Shown here: in pieces, positions 1-12,057 of the stretch | How positions within the stretch are numbered: the stretch's first letter is position 1 | Layout: every line of letters begins with the position of its first letter | NCBI GenBank assembly: GCA_012295275.1 | Contig: CM022678.1 | Coordinates: 12,007,329-12,071,328 of the forward strand | Direction of reading: 5' to 3' | DNA length: 64,000 bases | DNA from: Chrysomallon squamiferum | Lineage: Eukaryota; Mollusca; Gastropoda; Neomphalida; Peltospiridae | Notes under the pieces: generated by a model | What the model was told of the DNA's origin: nothing | The model's input: the letters and a program-made list of their open reading frames with translations, nothing else | The model's database searches: none | Translations under genes and position numbers: made by a program

Positions 1-600
1 ATTATTATTATTATTATTATTATTATCCTTTAAAGTAACAAAGAAATAAATGTTCGATTCGACGAATTCAGTAGTTTGCTTAATTACAATAATACATCGT
101 CGTGTAGACTTGAACGTTCACTGCGGATCCCAGTATTTCCACGTCACATCCAGTATCAGTGAGAACTATCGATGTTTTATCCTTGGACGTTTCTCTTTAT
201 AGAGGGTTTCCTCTCAAGACATTGTTCAGATAAAGTTAGCAGCTGTTAATAAAAGTAACAAATATATTTTGCACCGGTTATGTACTGCTACTGCTACTAT
301 TGCTGCTACTACTAATAATAATACTACTACTACTACTCTTATTACTACTACTGCTACTACTACTCTTACTACTACTGCTAATAATAATACTACTACTACT
401 CTTATTACTACTACTGCTACTACTACTCTTATTACTACTACTACTACTACTACTAATAATAATAATAATAATAATAACAATAACAATGATAACAATAAAG
501 ACACTGTAAATTAATTAAACTCATTCTATATCACATATTAAGCTATGCATTATAAAGCAGCGAATAAACAGACAGGTAAACTCATGTTTGATCTGTATGA
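1..600. repeat. Compound trinucleotide microsatellite, left end of duplicated segment A
   Basis: The window opens in an (ATT)n run (1-27), and 286-480 is a mosaic of TAC, TGC, TTA and AAT triplets. The unique sequence at 28-50 and 500-590 reappears at about 26,896-26,930 and 27,045-27,115, so this is the left part of the segment duplicated downstream. Apparent reading frames here are poly-Leu, poly-Thr or poly-Val artefacts. No gene seen. Confidence 0.85.
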
Positions 601-639
601 AGGTTTCAGCCTCCACTATTGCTGGATTTCATGCATACA

Positions 640-680
640 ACACTTTAAATGGCCATGATCACAACTAGTTGCTTTTTGTG

Positions 681-723
<43 letters not shown>

Positions 724-787
724 TTATCTCAGCGAAAACCAGTGCTACACACTGGTATACAAAAGAATGTAGATACACAAACACACA

Positions 788-880
<93 letters not shown>
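640..880. repeat. (ATT)n and (CT)n microsatellites
   Basis: An (ATT)n run at about 683-723 is followed by a short (AC)n tract and an uninterrupted (CT)n run at about 795-880. The (CT)n tract is the 5' edge of the direct repeat that follows. Confidence 0.9.
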
Positions 881-884
<4 letters not shown>

Positions 885-1236
885 GTTTATCTCTAAGGAA
901 TAAAGCTGAGACAACGCAGTGAACTTTAGTCTTGTTTCGATCACTCGTGTTTTGATAAAAAGTTAATTTTATACGAACAACACAGATAACACACTTTTCA
1001 AATTGTGGTCATAGAACGTTTTGAATTTACAATATATATACTATAATTAATTCAGAGCAACTCAATTTTATTAGATTAAAATAATGGCTCTGGGAAATTT
1101 AATTGATGAAACATTTGTCACAATGAAATTAGAATTCACAGAACAATCTAACTTTTACAACCATAGTAATAGTATTTGTATTAGTATAGTCAGTGAACTG
1201 GTATTATTAATATTAGCAGTGGAAGAAGTAACACCA
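881..1236. repeat. Direct repeat unit 1 of the 0.9-kb (CT)n-linked module
   Basis: Starting just after the (CT)n run, this stretch is repeated at 1,764-2,125 with point changes and short indels. Shared landmarks in order are ATAAAGCTGA, ACGCAGTGAACTTTAG, TTTATTAGATTAAAA, GAACAATCTAACTTTTACA and GTGGAAGAAGTAACACCAA. Both copies run into a TAG/CGT-rich trinucleotide tract. No coding function is apparent. Confidence 0.8.
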
Positions 1237-1399
1237 ACAGCAGTTGTAATAGTAGTAGTTATAGTAGTCGTAGTCTTAGTAATAGTAGTAGTACTATTCG
1301 TAATAGTGGTAGTATTATGATTAATGATGTTTCTACTAGTAATACTACCACTGTTGCTGCTAATGTTACTACAACATAATAATAATAATAATAATAATA

Positions 1400-1434
<35 letters not shown>

Positions 1435-1510
1435 CATCATCAATCATCATCATCAGCAACTTAACTGTCATTGTTGTTATTTTTAGCATTATTTATTTAT
1501 TTATTTATTT
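1237..1510. repeat. Trinucleotide tract (GTA/TAA/TTA/CAT)n and (TTTA)n
   Basis: Imperfect GTA/GTC triplets give way to (TAA)n, (TTA)n, (CAT)n and (TTTA)n. The end of the tract (about 1,430-1,505) is closely similar to 4,345-4,430, so the module recurs a third time in part. Confidence 0.8.
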
Positions 1511-1668
1511 GCTATTTTAATGAAGTTAAAGTTGCTTATTTTGAATTAACAAAAACGGAACTAAGTAACAGAAAGACATTATTTGCCATCATTTCACGAC
1601 AGACACACATATACACTAGGGTAAATAAAATAAAATAAAATAAAGTAAATAAATAAATAAAAACATTA

Positions 1669-1669
<1 letters not shown>

Positions 1670-1765
<96 letters not shown>

Positions 1766-2344
1766 GATAAAGCTGATACAACGCAGTGAACTTTAGACTT
1801 GACAAAACAGATTAGTTAGTCTTGTTTCATTCACTTGTGTTTTGATAACAAGTTCGTTACACAAACTGACCAAGATAACAAATATTTCAAACCGTGGTCG
1901 TAGAACTTTTCGAATTCACAATATATACTAAAATTAATTCAATGGAACTAAATTTTATTAGATTAAAAGAAATGACTATGGCAATTTCAATCGATGAACA
2001 ATTTTATCAAAATAAAATTAGAATTTATAGAACAATCTAACTTTTACATACAACCAAAGCAATAGTATATGTAATAAAATAGTCAATGAATTGGTATTAT
2101 TAATTATTACCAGTGGAAGAAGTAACACCAATACCAGTTGTAATAGTAGTAATTTTAGAAGTCGTAGTCGTAATCGTAGTAGTAGTGGTAGTAATAGTAG
2201 TCGTAATAATGGTAGTAATAATGCTAATAGTAGCAGTAGTGGTAGTTGTACCAGAGGAGGAAGTAACACCAATAGCAGATGTAATAGTAGTAGTTAAAGA
2301 AGACGTAGTCGTAGTAGTAGTAGTAGTATTTCTATTTCTATTTG

Positions 2345-2399
<55 letters not shown>

Positions 2400-2440
2400 G
2401 TTATTGTTATTATTATTATTATTATTACTTGAATTTTATT
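1670..2440. repeat. Direct repeat unit 2: (CT)n, conserved module, (TAG)n and (TTA)n
   Basis: The (CT)n run covers about 1,671-1,763. The conserved module follows at 1,764-2,125, then a TAG/CGT-rich tract at 2,126-2,330 and (TTA)n at about 2,345-2,430. The order of elements equals that of unit 1, so the whole block of about 0.88 kb is a tandem duplication. Confidence 0.8.
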
Positions 2441-3180
<740 letters not shown>

Positions 3181-3427
3181 GTAAGATTAGCATTATTCAG
3201 CACACTAAAGGAAAAAACGCTTCAGTGTGTGTGTGTGTGTCAAGTTGACTTGTGCTGAGTTAATCTCTAGATAATACATTTAAGATAACCAAGTAAACTT
3301 TGCTCTTGACAAAACAGATGAGTAGGTCATGTTATCACTAGCACGTGTTTTAGTAATAAATTTATTATACACGAGTTGAACACATATAACTAAATATAAA
3401 TAGATTAAACAAATGATATTCTTAAAC

Positions 3428-3860
3428 AAAGAAAAATTAGTTTAGTAGTAGTAGTAACAGCAGCAGGAGTAGTAGTAGCAGTAGTAGTAATAGTAGTTGT
3501 AGTAGTAGTAGTAGGTGTAGGAGTAAAGCTGTAGCAGCAGCAGTAGAATTAACAACTGTAGCACTAGTACCAGAATGGTAGTAGTAGTGATAATAGTACT
3601 AATACTAGCAGTAGTAGGTAATAGTAGAAGTACTGATAGTGTGGTAGCAGTGGTAGAATTAGAAGTATATTATCAGATATAGTAACAATAGTTAGCAGTG
3701 GTTGTAAAGCTCTTGAAGCAACAATACTGTCAGCAGGTGTAATGATGGTAGTGTTTGTAGTAACAGTAGTAATAATGGTTGTAGTAGTAATTGTTGTTTG
3801 TTCTATTTGTAAAATGTTACAGAAGTTAAGCGACAATTTTACAAAAATGTTGCAGTAGCT
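3428..3860. repeat. Degenerate (TAG/CAG)n tract
   Basis: A long imperfect TAG/CAG/TAA tract, similar in make-up to those at 2.1-2.3 kb and 37.3-37.8 kb. Frames across it are low complexity and are not credible proteins. 3,181-3,427 and 3,861-4,257 are AT-rich DNA in which I see no gene. Confidence 0.75.
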
Positions 3861-4254
3861 GTTATATTACAGGTAACAGTGGTTGTAATAAGTAAATATA
3901 TAAATACCACACCCCACCCGTTATTTAAACAAACCCGGACCTGGATGTTGTATTTCATGTTAAAGACAGAAGATAAGTGTGTATTGTTGATTAGTTATCT
4001 TTCTTATTTGACATAAATAATTATCACTTTACTAAATAAGGCCAATCATTGTAACTGAAACACCTCACCTGAGTTTTATCTCCATCACGAGATGGTCAAA
4101 GTTCTCTTCAAGCGGGTATATTAGATCATGTATTTGTATCTTTGTCTCATAGAACTGAAAACTGGTTTCTACGGTATTACAGCCTCATTGTCATCTCTTT
4201 GTTAGAAAATATTCAACCTGGTAAGAACTCCATTTTGTTTTATAAAATTGCATG

Positions 4255-4257
<3 letters not shown>

Positions 4258-4346
<89 letters not shown>

Positions 4347-4430
4347 ATTATCATCATCATCATCAACAACCTAACTTTCATTGTTGTTATTTTTAGCATT
4401 GTTAGCATTATTTATTTATTTATTTATTTA
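4258..4430. repeat. (CT)n then (TTA/CAT)n and (TTTA)n
   Basis: A clean (CT)n run covers about 4,258-4,342. (TTA)n, (CAT)n and (TTTA)n follow, and the non-repetitive part matches 1,430-1,505. Confidence 0.85.
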
Positions 4431-4954
4431 CAAAAATACAATACAATATCTCTCGAAAAAACAACAACAACAAACAAACTAGGATATAAAAGCGATAGCA
4501 TGAAAACAAACAAATATAATTAGAAAGAAAGACTAAAAAATAATAATAAAAATAGAATAGAATATGTATTCATTTGAATGTCACTGTAAGTTCACGTTGA
4601 TACCACAGTTATACAATGTACTGCGGTGTAATAATGTCGCTAATTTATTGATTTTCGTTCCGATTTACTAAACTGATTTTATTTTATTTTAATTTTTACA
4701 CACACACGCACATACACACATGCACACACAGTGAGAGGAACTTATTCATAAAACACACACATTACTTATTAGGCAAACCTAGAGTTTTCCCAGTATTCTT
4801 CCAGGCATTTTATTTTTCTGTTCTTATCCTTGTACGTTGACAAAGATAAATCATAAAGAACTGGTAACTTCTGCACGAGATGGATGAGTTGTTCATCTTC
4901 CATTTTCATGTATTGGGAAATAATCTTGTTTGTGATTGGTTAATATATTTTAGA

Positions 4955-5050
4955 CGCTCGTGTAGCGCGACAAGAAATAGAAACAATTCCTATCGGTATT
5001 GTGTCGCGCGCTCGACTAGCTCAAACTGTCGCGTCGCACGCGCCCGATTA
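4955..5050. other. CpG-dense patch with an imperfect palindrome
   Basis: Within strongly AT-rich DNA this short stretch holds a cluster of CGCG and TCGCG words. GTAGCGCGACAA and TTGTGTCGCGC form an imperfect inverted repeat across about 4,963-5,013. The homologous region of copy B (around 28.4-28.5 kb) lacks it, so it is an insertion or a local gain. Its function is unknown; it could be a small element or a promoter fragment. Confidence 0.45.
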
Positions 5051-5081
5051 GGATACACCATTATGCAAGCACTGAGCAGTA

Positions 5082-5640
5082 AATCTGAACTGAACTTTAT
5101 TTACACTCAGGCCGCAATCTACGACATTATGAACAGACAGAATTTAATATAACTGTAACAATTATAACAAGTATGGCAACATCGTGGATTTACAATGATG
5201 TACGTAAGAATATAATATATACAATATGTCAATATATAAGCCAGAGGATTTTAAAACATTTCATAATTAGATTACAGAAGATAGAACGTTTTCTAATCAC
5301 ACCAGCTTTGATGGAGTTAAATGATTTATAAAACTTATAAATGCTTGGTTTAGATTGAGAGAGTTAACGGTTCCTTTCATTCTTAAAAACAACAACATTC
5401 GTGTAAATACATAATGCAACTCATCTCCGATATCATAGTTATTACACAATGGACATATTCTCTTTTCTAATGGTTTATTTTTCAGTAGGATGATTATGAT
5501 TTGAAAGTCTGAACCGTGACAATGGGCACCAGTATTTTCTCTCTGTAAGGTTGAAATATGTCGTGAATGTGACAGCATTTTTAAATAGTTTATCATTTGA
5601 AGCTTTGGGCGAGATATCAATGACATAGTACCAGTATTGT
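5082..5640 (-). mobile_element. LINE 3'-end fragment, copy 1
   Basis: On the minus strand a decayed frame (about 5,626-5,297) ends in the cysteine/histidine motif found near the C terminus of many LINE reverse transcriptases. It reads RICPLCNNYDIGDELHYVF, the C-x2-C-x8-H pattern, but the last cysteine is an arginine here. Downstream on the same strand come about 200 bp of 3' non-coding DNA and a tail of TTCAG repeats at about 5,086-5,096. The same sequence recurs at 12,058-12,620. The piece is 5'-truncated, as dead LINE copies usually are. The LINE clade cannot be told from this piece. Confidence 0.65.
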
Positions 5641-5800
5641 AAATAGTGATCTATAAGCTAAAACATGATTTTAATATGGAAGCACTAGAAATACCATTAG
5701 ACTGTGATATCCATATCATCGAGACTAGACTTACCATGTAATATTTATTTGTGATTAAAATGTTATTGTTTGACGTCATTCAGTAACAGTGTGTACACTA

Positions 5801-6250
5801 GTATGGCAAGATCGTGGATTTACAATGATGTACGTAAGAATATAAGTTTTAGATAATCTAGTAGCACTGACGACTGACGATTTTGTATATCAATATATCA
5901 GCCAGAGGATTTAAAACATTTCAATAATAACGAGATATTTCTAATTTTCTCTAGTATCAAGTTTTGATTTTCCAAGAAAAAAAAACTTTCTTGTAGTCTT
6001 TGTGGTTGCCATTATAAAAATTAAGACTTTCAGGTTTTTTTGTTGTTTTGTTTTCTTACTGTTTACTGCATAAATATTTTCCATGAATATCTATCTTCAT
6101 TTTTTCCGATGTTATGTTTTAGTGAACAAAATATTAAATTACAAAATTCCCTGATTTTTTTTCCATGACTAATCGCAGTCTTCCCATATATGAAGTGTTA
6201 GGTTTTAGATAATCTAGTAGCACTGACGACTGACGATTTTGTATATCAAG
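5801..6250. repeat. Partial duplicate of the LINE 3' region, plus a 47-bp perfect direct repeat
   Basis: 5,801-5,845 and 5,893-5,925 repeat the 3' non-coding DNA at 5,172-5,262. Between those halves sits a 47-bp block at 5,846-5,892 (core GTTTTAGATAATCTAGTAGC) that occurs again, letter for letter, at 6,202-6,248. The surrounding 5,640-6,840 is otherwise AT-rich DNA with no gene I can support. Confidence 0.7.
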
Positions 6251-6848
6251 TAATAACACATCTTTTCCTGTGTCTGTTGCCCCTGAATTAAGGCGTTTAT
6301 AGCGTTATTTTAAAAACAATTCCGAACGAATTAAAAAGACATATTAAAAATTTAGACCAGTTATTCACCTATAGAAAAATAAAACTGTTTTATCTTGCTC
6401 GTTAAATACTGTCATCATTTTTAGTTTTCATTGTTTAGTTTATTATAAGTTTCGAGATCTTTAGTGACTACATTTTGAGCGATTCATATATAGAGATTGT
6501 CAGTTTGAGTGACTGTATTCTTTTAGTGTTTGGGAATTAGGGATTTAAAGCGAAAGTATTGTGGAAACTTTTAGAAGAAATTAGTTAAAATACATTAATT
6601 TAGAAAATTGAACACGAGTTCAAAATGCTCCATATTTAAATATGAACAAATTTAAATAAAATATATTATTTTATCATCTTATTATCACCTTTCAAACTAA
6701 AAGTCCTTAACGGTAGATGACTTAACCTACCAATCATTGAAATAACTTCGCCTATTATGTAGTCGCTCACAAGTTTAAACACGATACAATTTTGGCAGTT
6801 AAATATATTTTCTTTCTCTGTCCAACCACAAGGCAGTTGCTTTCTACA

Positions 6849-7144
6849 TTATTATTTTCTAAATTAATTGAGTGAACAAACTATGTTAAGGTAGTTATTA
6901 CTTTTCCAGCAGTTTACTTTATCAGATAAACAAAAAATGTCACGATTATTTTTTAACAAAAGAAACAATTTTTTTTTAGAAAACTTCAAATCTTTTACCC
7001 CTTTTCTACATGAAATGGTATCTTCCGCTCAGTAAGTGTCGTCTGTAAAAACCGGGCTTCACTACTGCAAGAGTAAATTGACATTGCAGACGAACAAGCG
7101 GAGAAAAAATTTCAGATCTTAAAATTTTCATTTCTCAAGACTAA
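6849..7144 (+). other. Putative promoter region and 5' non-coding exon of RING/NHL gene A
   Basis: This stretch is conserved in copy B at 30,812-31,101, including the block GGTATCTTCCGCTCAGTAAG and the run ACCGGGCTTC. It ends at AAGACTAA followed by the donor GTAAGT in both copies. That conservation, with a matching acceptor just before both ATGs, supports a 5' untranslated exon. The transcription start is not visible; no strong TATA box was identified. Confidence 0.55.
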
Positions 7145-7201
7145 GTAAGTCAAATTTATTATTATTATTGTTGTTGTTATTATTATTATTATTATTATTG
7201 A

Positions 7202-7242
<41 letters not shown>

Positions 7243-7798
7243 GTGTTCTAAGATATTTTAAAATATCATTTTCAAAGTCAATTACACGATTACTTTATCG
7301 TACGTGATATGCGATTATCAAGAAAAGTGGCTCGTCACACTGCGAGAAACGATTTCTTTTCTAGTGTGATAAATTAACTTGCAGCATTCATGGATACTCA
7401 CATATGTTTAGTTTGTTGGGTTTTTTGTGATTTTTTCTTTGCTTCATACAATTTATTACAGCCGACTTCGTTTATTATATTAGTATTGTCGTCCGCAATT
7501 TACAACAGACTGTCGTCTTCCTTCTCAAATTAAGGGTTACGTCACAAGGTTAAATTTAGCAAGTTCGTAATGAACTTTTATTTTACAAATAAGATTAAAT
7601 AAATAAATAAACACGTTTTTTTAGTGTATTTATAATATGACATTTATTTGTATATACCATTGGTCGTATATGAATAAAGTGGAATTAATATGTAATTTTT
7701 ACCGCCAGTCAGTTGTTTTCAATTATTATTATTATTATTACTTAGTTACATTTTCTTTTCTCTGTATTGTCTCTTAGTCTTCCCTGTTGTTGTTGTTA

Positions 7799-7848
<50 letters not shown>

Positions 7849-7854
7849 TCACAG
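7145..7854 (+). other. 5' UTR intron of gene A
   Basis: The donor GTAAGT at 7,145 and the acceptor TATTCACAG ending at 7,854 are conserved with copy B (31,102-31,747). The intron holds two (TTA)n tracts (about 7,157-7,240 and 7,801-7,845). The second sits where a polypyrimidine tract would normally lie. Confidence 0.6.
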
Positions 7855-7856
7855 AT

Positions 7857-8372
7857 ATGGCAACAGCTTCAAACACCGATGATAACTTATCATGCTGTCT
7901 TTGCTTCGAGATTTTCGACAAGCCACGAGTTCTTTCTTGTGGACATTCGTTTTGTTCTAAATGCCTGCAGGACTTTTTCAGTCACAATTACAACAACGAC
8001 GATACAGAAATAAGCTGCCCGTTCTGCAGGCAGAATGTCCACATCCCAGACAGCACGAAACCAGTGTACACGTGGGCAGCTCAGTTTCCTATTAACAAGT
8101 CACTGGTCGACGCCATTAATGATCGGCTACAATCAAAGTTTTGTGAGTCAGCTGTGTTTAGGTCGATTACAATAAAATAATTAAAACAGATATAGTGATT
8201 ATTTAACTAAAGATATTTATGTCGAGTATTAACCATCGCAGCATAAAGAAAAAGAGGACATTTTATGTATAACATTTTTCTACCCAGATTTTACATTGAA
8301 TTGATAAAATAAATTCTCTAGCTCTTCACATTGTACGCATATCTTTATTAATAGCACTTGTACTGAATATAG

Positions 8373-8424
<52 letters not shown>

Positions 8425-8479
8425 TATTTAATCAGTTATTTAATCATGCATTCATTTATTTATTTACTTATTTATTTGT

Positions 8480-8514
<35 letters not shown>

Positions 8515-10007
8515 TTTCAGCTAAAAAGGGATGCAACATTTCAATTCTGACTTCTGTTTCTGAGATCCTCAAAAACTTTAAAGAAATTCTTCAGACAGAG
8601 ATGGATGATCAGATTGAGCAACTTCGCCAAGCCGTCGACATCAACGTCGTGGACACCACAGAAGAGGTCAGAAGGATTGGTAACACACTAATAACAGATT
8701 TCACAGCCGCGGTCCACAAAGAACAAGATAGGCTAATAAGAGAAATAGAAAAATCTCAGAACTTTGTAAACTCACAAATAGACAAACTCTTTAGAGAACA
8801 CAAACATCTGATTGATGAAAATGAAAAGTTTATAAAACTTGGTGAAAATTTGATAAAAGAAAAATCAGAGTCACACATCAAATTAAATATTCATAAATTC
8901 ACCAAACTTCAAAACACAACTTCCGAGTTTCTGACGAATTCTCTTTCACAAATAGAAAAAACAGAATTCAAAATAAATCTCAGAAAATCTGATAAAAAGA
9001 AAGAAATGTCTGTACACATCGGTGAACTAATCACAAACATCCAAACAGACACACAGATACACAGAGTGACAGACACACTCAAACATACAGACACCATTAA
9101 CACAAAAACACAACTCACAGTCACACAGATAGACAAACAGACAGACACACTCAAACACACAGAAACACAACAAACAGACACACAGATAAACAAACAGACA
9201 GACACACTCAAACACACAGACACCATTAACACAGAAACACAAGAAGATAAAGAAAATCCTGTTGTGTCTTCCATCCTCGTGTCAGGTGAGGACAAGAGTA
9301 AAATTGTTGTTAGTGATTTTAACAATAAATGTGTAAAATGTTTTTGTTTAGAAAGAAAATCACTGATAAACAAACACGTGACTTCCACTGGTCCATGCGG
9401 TCTTGCTGAGTCACGAGATCAGCGGGGTGATGTTGTTGTTGTCGTTGCTCTGCCACTTGAAAATAAAATATTGTTTTTAAATTTGGAAAACTTCAAACCG
9501 ATAAAAACAATTACAACTGGTAAAGTGTATCTCTATATCGCTGTGTTACCTGGCAACCGTCTCGCGGTCACTGGTGGGGGGTTGTTTAGTCAGTACTTGG
9601 ACATACTGACAGACAGTGGTCAGCTCATTAATTCTATCTCAACAGATTTGATCCCAAGTCCGTGCAGTCTCACAGTTCACGATCAATGTCTGATTGTTGT
9701 GTCAAAGAGAGAAAACAGTTTATGTTGTGTGACGTCATCAGGTGACGTCAAATGGAAGTCACGTGATTCAGACAAACTGAGATACTTGAGAGGTATTACA
9801 CGTGACAGGGAGGGAAATATTTTTGTTTGTAGTAGAAATAGAAATTGTGTTGTTCAGTTGTCACGAGATGGTAACATTATACGTGACATCCTCACTGACC
9901 AGGAAGGACTGTCCGAACCTAGGTGTGTCTGTTGTGATGACAACAAACTCTACGTGGCACAGTATGATAACAATGAAATAAAAATATTTACGTTGTGTAA
10001 AAAGTAA
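7857..10007 (+). CDS. RING finger / coiled-coil / NHL-like propeller protein, copy A (two coding exons)
   Basis: Coding exons 7,857-8,142 and 8,521-10,007 join in phase (intron 8,143-8,520, GTGAGT...TTTCAG) to give 590 residues. The ATG directly after the 5' acceptor is preferred; an upstream ATG at 7,767 would only add poly-Tyr from a microsatellite. Residues 13-57 are a C3HC4 RING: C13-x2-C16, C28-G-H30-x2-C33-x2-C36, C54-x2-C57. Residues about 97-270 are Lys/Glu-rich and helical, a likely coiled coil. Residues 274-338 are three units of a Thr/His-rich repeat, the middle one shortened. From about 342 to the end are NHL-like blades, for example GITRDREGNIFVC followed by LSRDGN. RING proteins of this kind are E3 ubiquitin ligases, and the propeller would bind the substrate. 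I see no B-box, so this is a TRIM-like rather than a classical TRIM protein. A paralog lies at 31,750-33,817. Confidence 0.88.
9054..9248 (+). repeat. In-frame coding minisatellite of gene A (72, 57 and about 63 nt units)
   Basis: Units start at 9,054, 9,126 and 9,183 and encode Q-I-x-x-x-T-D-T-L-K-H-T type blocks. Full units are 24 residues. The middle unit lacks five residues, so copy number and length differ from gene B while the frame is kept. The antisense frame is also open through this tract but is only a Cys/Val/Ser shadow. Confidence 0.85.
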
Positions 10008-10425
10008 ACTTCAAACTGTCTGCTAACTTAGTTCCACTGAGCTGTTTTGAAATTGAAAGTCCACAGACATTTCTTTCTTGTAAATAAACAGAAAATTAGT
10101 TATTTATTTACTGTAAGATAATTAATTTAGTTAATTTGTTTACTTTCTTTATTTTTATTTTTAAATATGTTATTTATTTATTTATTATGAATTACTTTAT
10201 CGTTTAACCTTGCTAAATTACAAAATACATTTCACTTTAAAACAAACTCTGATTTACTTTTGAAATTTTCACCAAGTTTTGTCATATTAACTCTCTCTCT
10301 TATCTCATCTATTCTATTATTTTGTATAGTAGTTTGTTTCAAAGATTGTTTTATACAATGTAAACAGACAAAAGTGCAATAAAATATTTATATTGTAATA
10401 AATAAAATTCTTCTGTCTTTATTTG
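10008..10425 (+). terminator. 3' UTR and poly(A) signal of gene A
   Basis: AATAAA at 10,378-10,383 lies in the context GTGCAATAAAATATTTATA, which is kept in copy B (34,266-34,271). A second AATAAA follows near 10,400. The 3' UTR would be roughly 0.4 kb. Confidence 0.55.
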
Positions 10426-10497
10426 ATTTAAATTTTAAAACTATTTTACATTGTTTCGTGATCTCTTTGTCTCTATAGGTAATATATGTATTCACCT

Positions 10498-10590
10498 AAC
10501 TGTATGTATGTATGTATGTCTGTCTATATGTCTGTCTGTCTGTATGTCTGTCTATATGTCTGTCTATATGTATGTCTGTATGTGTGTCTG
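10498..10590. repeat. (TGTM)n tetranucleotide tract
   Basis: TGTA/TGTC/TATA tetranucleotides. Copy B has a shorter version at 34,350-34,378. Confidence 0.8.
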
Positions 10591-10689
10591 TATAATATAA
10601 TTAATGTGTATAATTCAGTATAACAAAGTAGTTCACTGATGAGATTTATTATAAATTTATTATTAACAGCTAATACAGATTATTGTTTT

Positions 10690-10815
10690 TGAGATCCCTA
10701 GCATTTTCAACATGTGAAAAACCTCTGTGGCACTTTCCCCGCGGGTCGGGAGAAATGTTTCAACACGTGCAAAACGTGCGCGCCGTCGGCTCATGTGTGG
10801 GAAAAAAGTTTTGAA
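10690..10815. other. GC-rich non-coding block conserved between duplicates
   Basis: A block with GAGATCCCTAGCATTTTCAA, GGGTCGGGAGAAATGTTTCA and CGCCGTCGGC matches copy B at 34,480-34,605 with only a few substitutions. It stands out from AT-rich surroundings and has no open frame of note. It may be regulatory, or part of a small element carried by both copies. Confidence 0.5.
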
Positions 10816-10939
10816 CTTTTACATTTTTATTCTGCTTGACATATTTGATAAATTTCACTCTTAGACATGAAGTTAAGTTTAATTTTTTTGTTTTTTATTT
10901 TTTTAATCCAAAGAAAGAAAGAAATAAGACGAAAGAAGA

Positions 10940-11480
10940 AGAAAGACAAACACAGACACACATGAATACACATACACACAGAAATACACACACACAAACA
11001 TACACACAGATACACACACATATACACACACACATACACACAAAAACACACATCCACACAGACAGAGAGGGAAACGTTTTGTTTCTAAAATTATTTACCA
11101 GTGTAACCCATGCTAAACACAGAAAATAAAATACGAATAAGATTTATCCGTTTTATTTTTTTAGCTAATATTTTTACAGTCTCTAATTATTTTTATTTTT
11201 ATTAGTTGTATCAGAATTAATATTAGTGACAATGTAACATTTCAGTTAAAACATATTTTTGTATTATTCAACAGAAAGACTGATTTAATATTTGACCTTT
11301 TAATAATAATAATAATAATAATAATAATGTAATAATAATAACAAAGCAACAATACTAATAATTGCAATAACAACAAGAACAGTTCAAACTTACAGCAATA
11401 ATAATAATATAATAATAATTATTATTATAATAACAACAGCAACAATAATAATAATAATAATATTAACAATAACATAATAA
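10940..11480. repeat. (CA)n-type tract and (ATA)n runs
   Basis: Imperfect ACACAT/ACACAC repeats cover about 10,950-11,065. (AAT)n with CAA interruptions covers about 11,300-11,485. The homology with copy B ends at about 10,920, just before this tract. The stretch between them has no gene. Confidence 0.8.
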
Positions 11481-11629
11481 TAATAACAGTAATAAGTTTT
11501 CTCATCTGTTCAGTCGCTGACAAATGTCTGTCAAGTACAAAACTCTTGAAAGACTGAACTGCTTGCTATCGTGTAATGATTTATGGTAAAAACGGCTTGA
11601 AACACTTTTATTACATTTTTTGGTATTAA

Positions 11630-11745
11630 ATATTATTATTGTTAGTAATAGTAATAATAGTAGGAGCAGTTGTAGTAGAAGTAGTAGTAGTATAAATTGT
11701 AGCAGTAGCAGCGGTAATAGTACTTGTAGTTGTTGTAGAAGAGAG
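11630..11745. repeat. (TAG)n-rich tract
   Basis: Imperfect TAG/CAG triplets. 11,746-12,050 is non-repetitive AT-rich DNA with no supported gene. Confidence 0.75.
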
Positions 11746-12057
11746 AGAGACTACTAAAAGACGGTTCTGTAAAATGAGACGATCCAAAGGAGATGAAGAG
11801 ACAACCTGTAAGGCAGAGAACAGAAGACACAGACAGTGATTTGAGACACACATACACGTCTACATTCATTCGTACTATTCGTGTACGCATTAAACACGCA
11901 TACCGCATACGGAAATGAAGACAATCGAACAAAACAACAGCAATCTCGTAATAAATATTTTGCTATATATATTTATTCATTGATTGATTCATTCATCGAT
12001 GTAAGAGTGAGTCAAGTACGCACGCAGACACGTTTCACAAACACAAATGCACAATGA

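Noticed and set aside
226-514. Poly-Leu/Val and poly-Thr frames on both strands
   Set aside because: Pure translation of trinucleotide repeats; overlapping frames on both strands are open for the same reason.
7767-7856. Upstream ATG that would extend the RING protein by 30 residues
   Set aside because: The extension is poly-Tyr from (TTA)n and lies within the 5' intron inferred from copy comparison.
8909-9388. 159-residue Cys/Val/Ser-rich minus-strand frame, also at 32,710-33,090 in gene B
   Set aside because: Antisense shadow of the Thr/His-rich coding minisatellite; no independent support.
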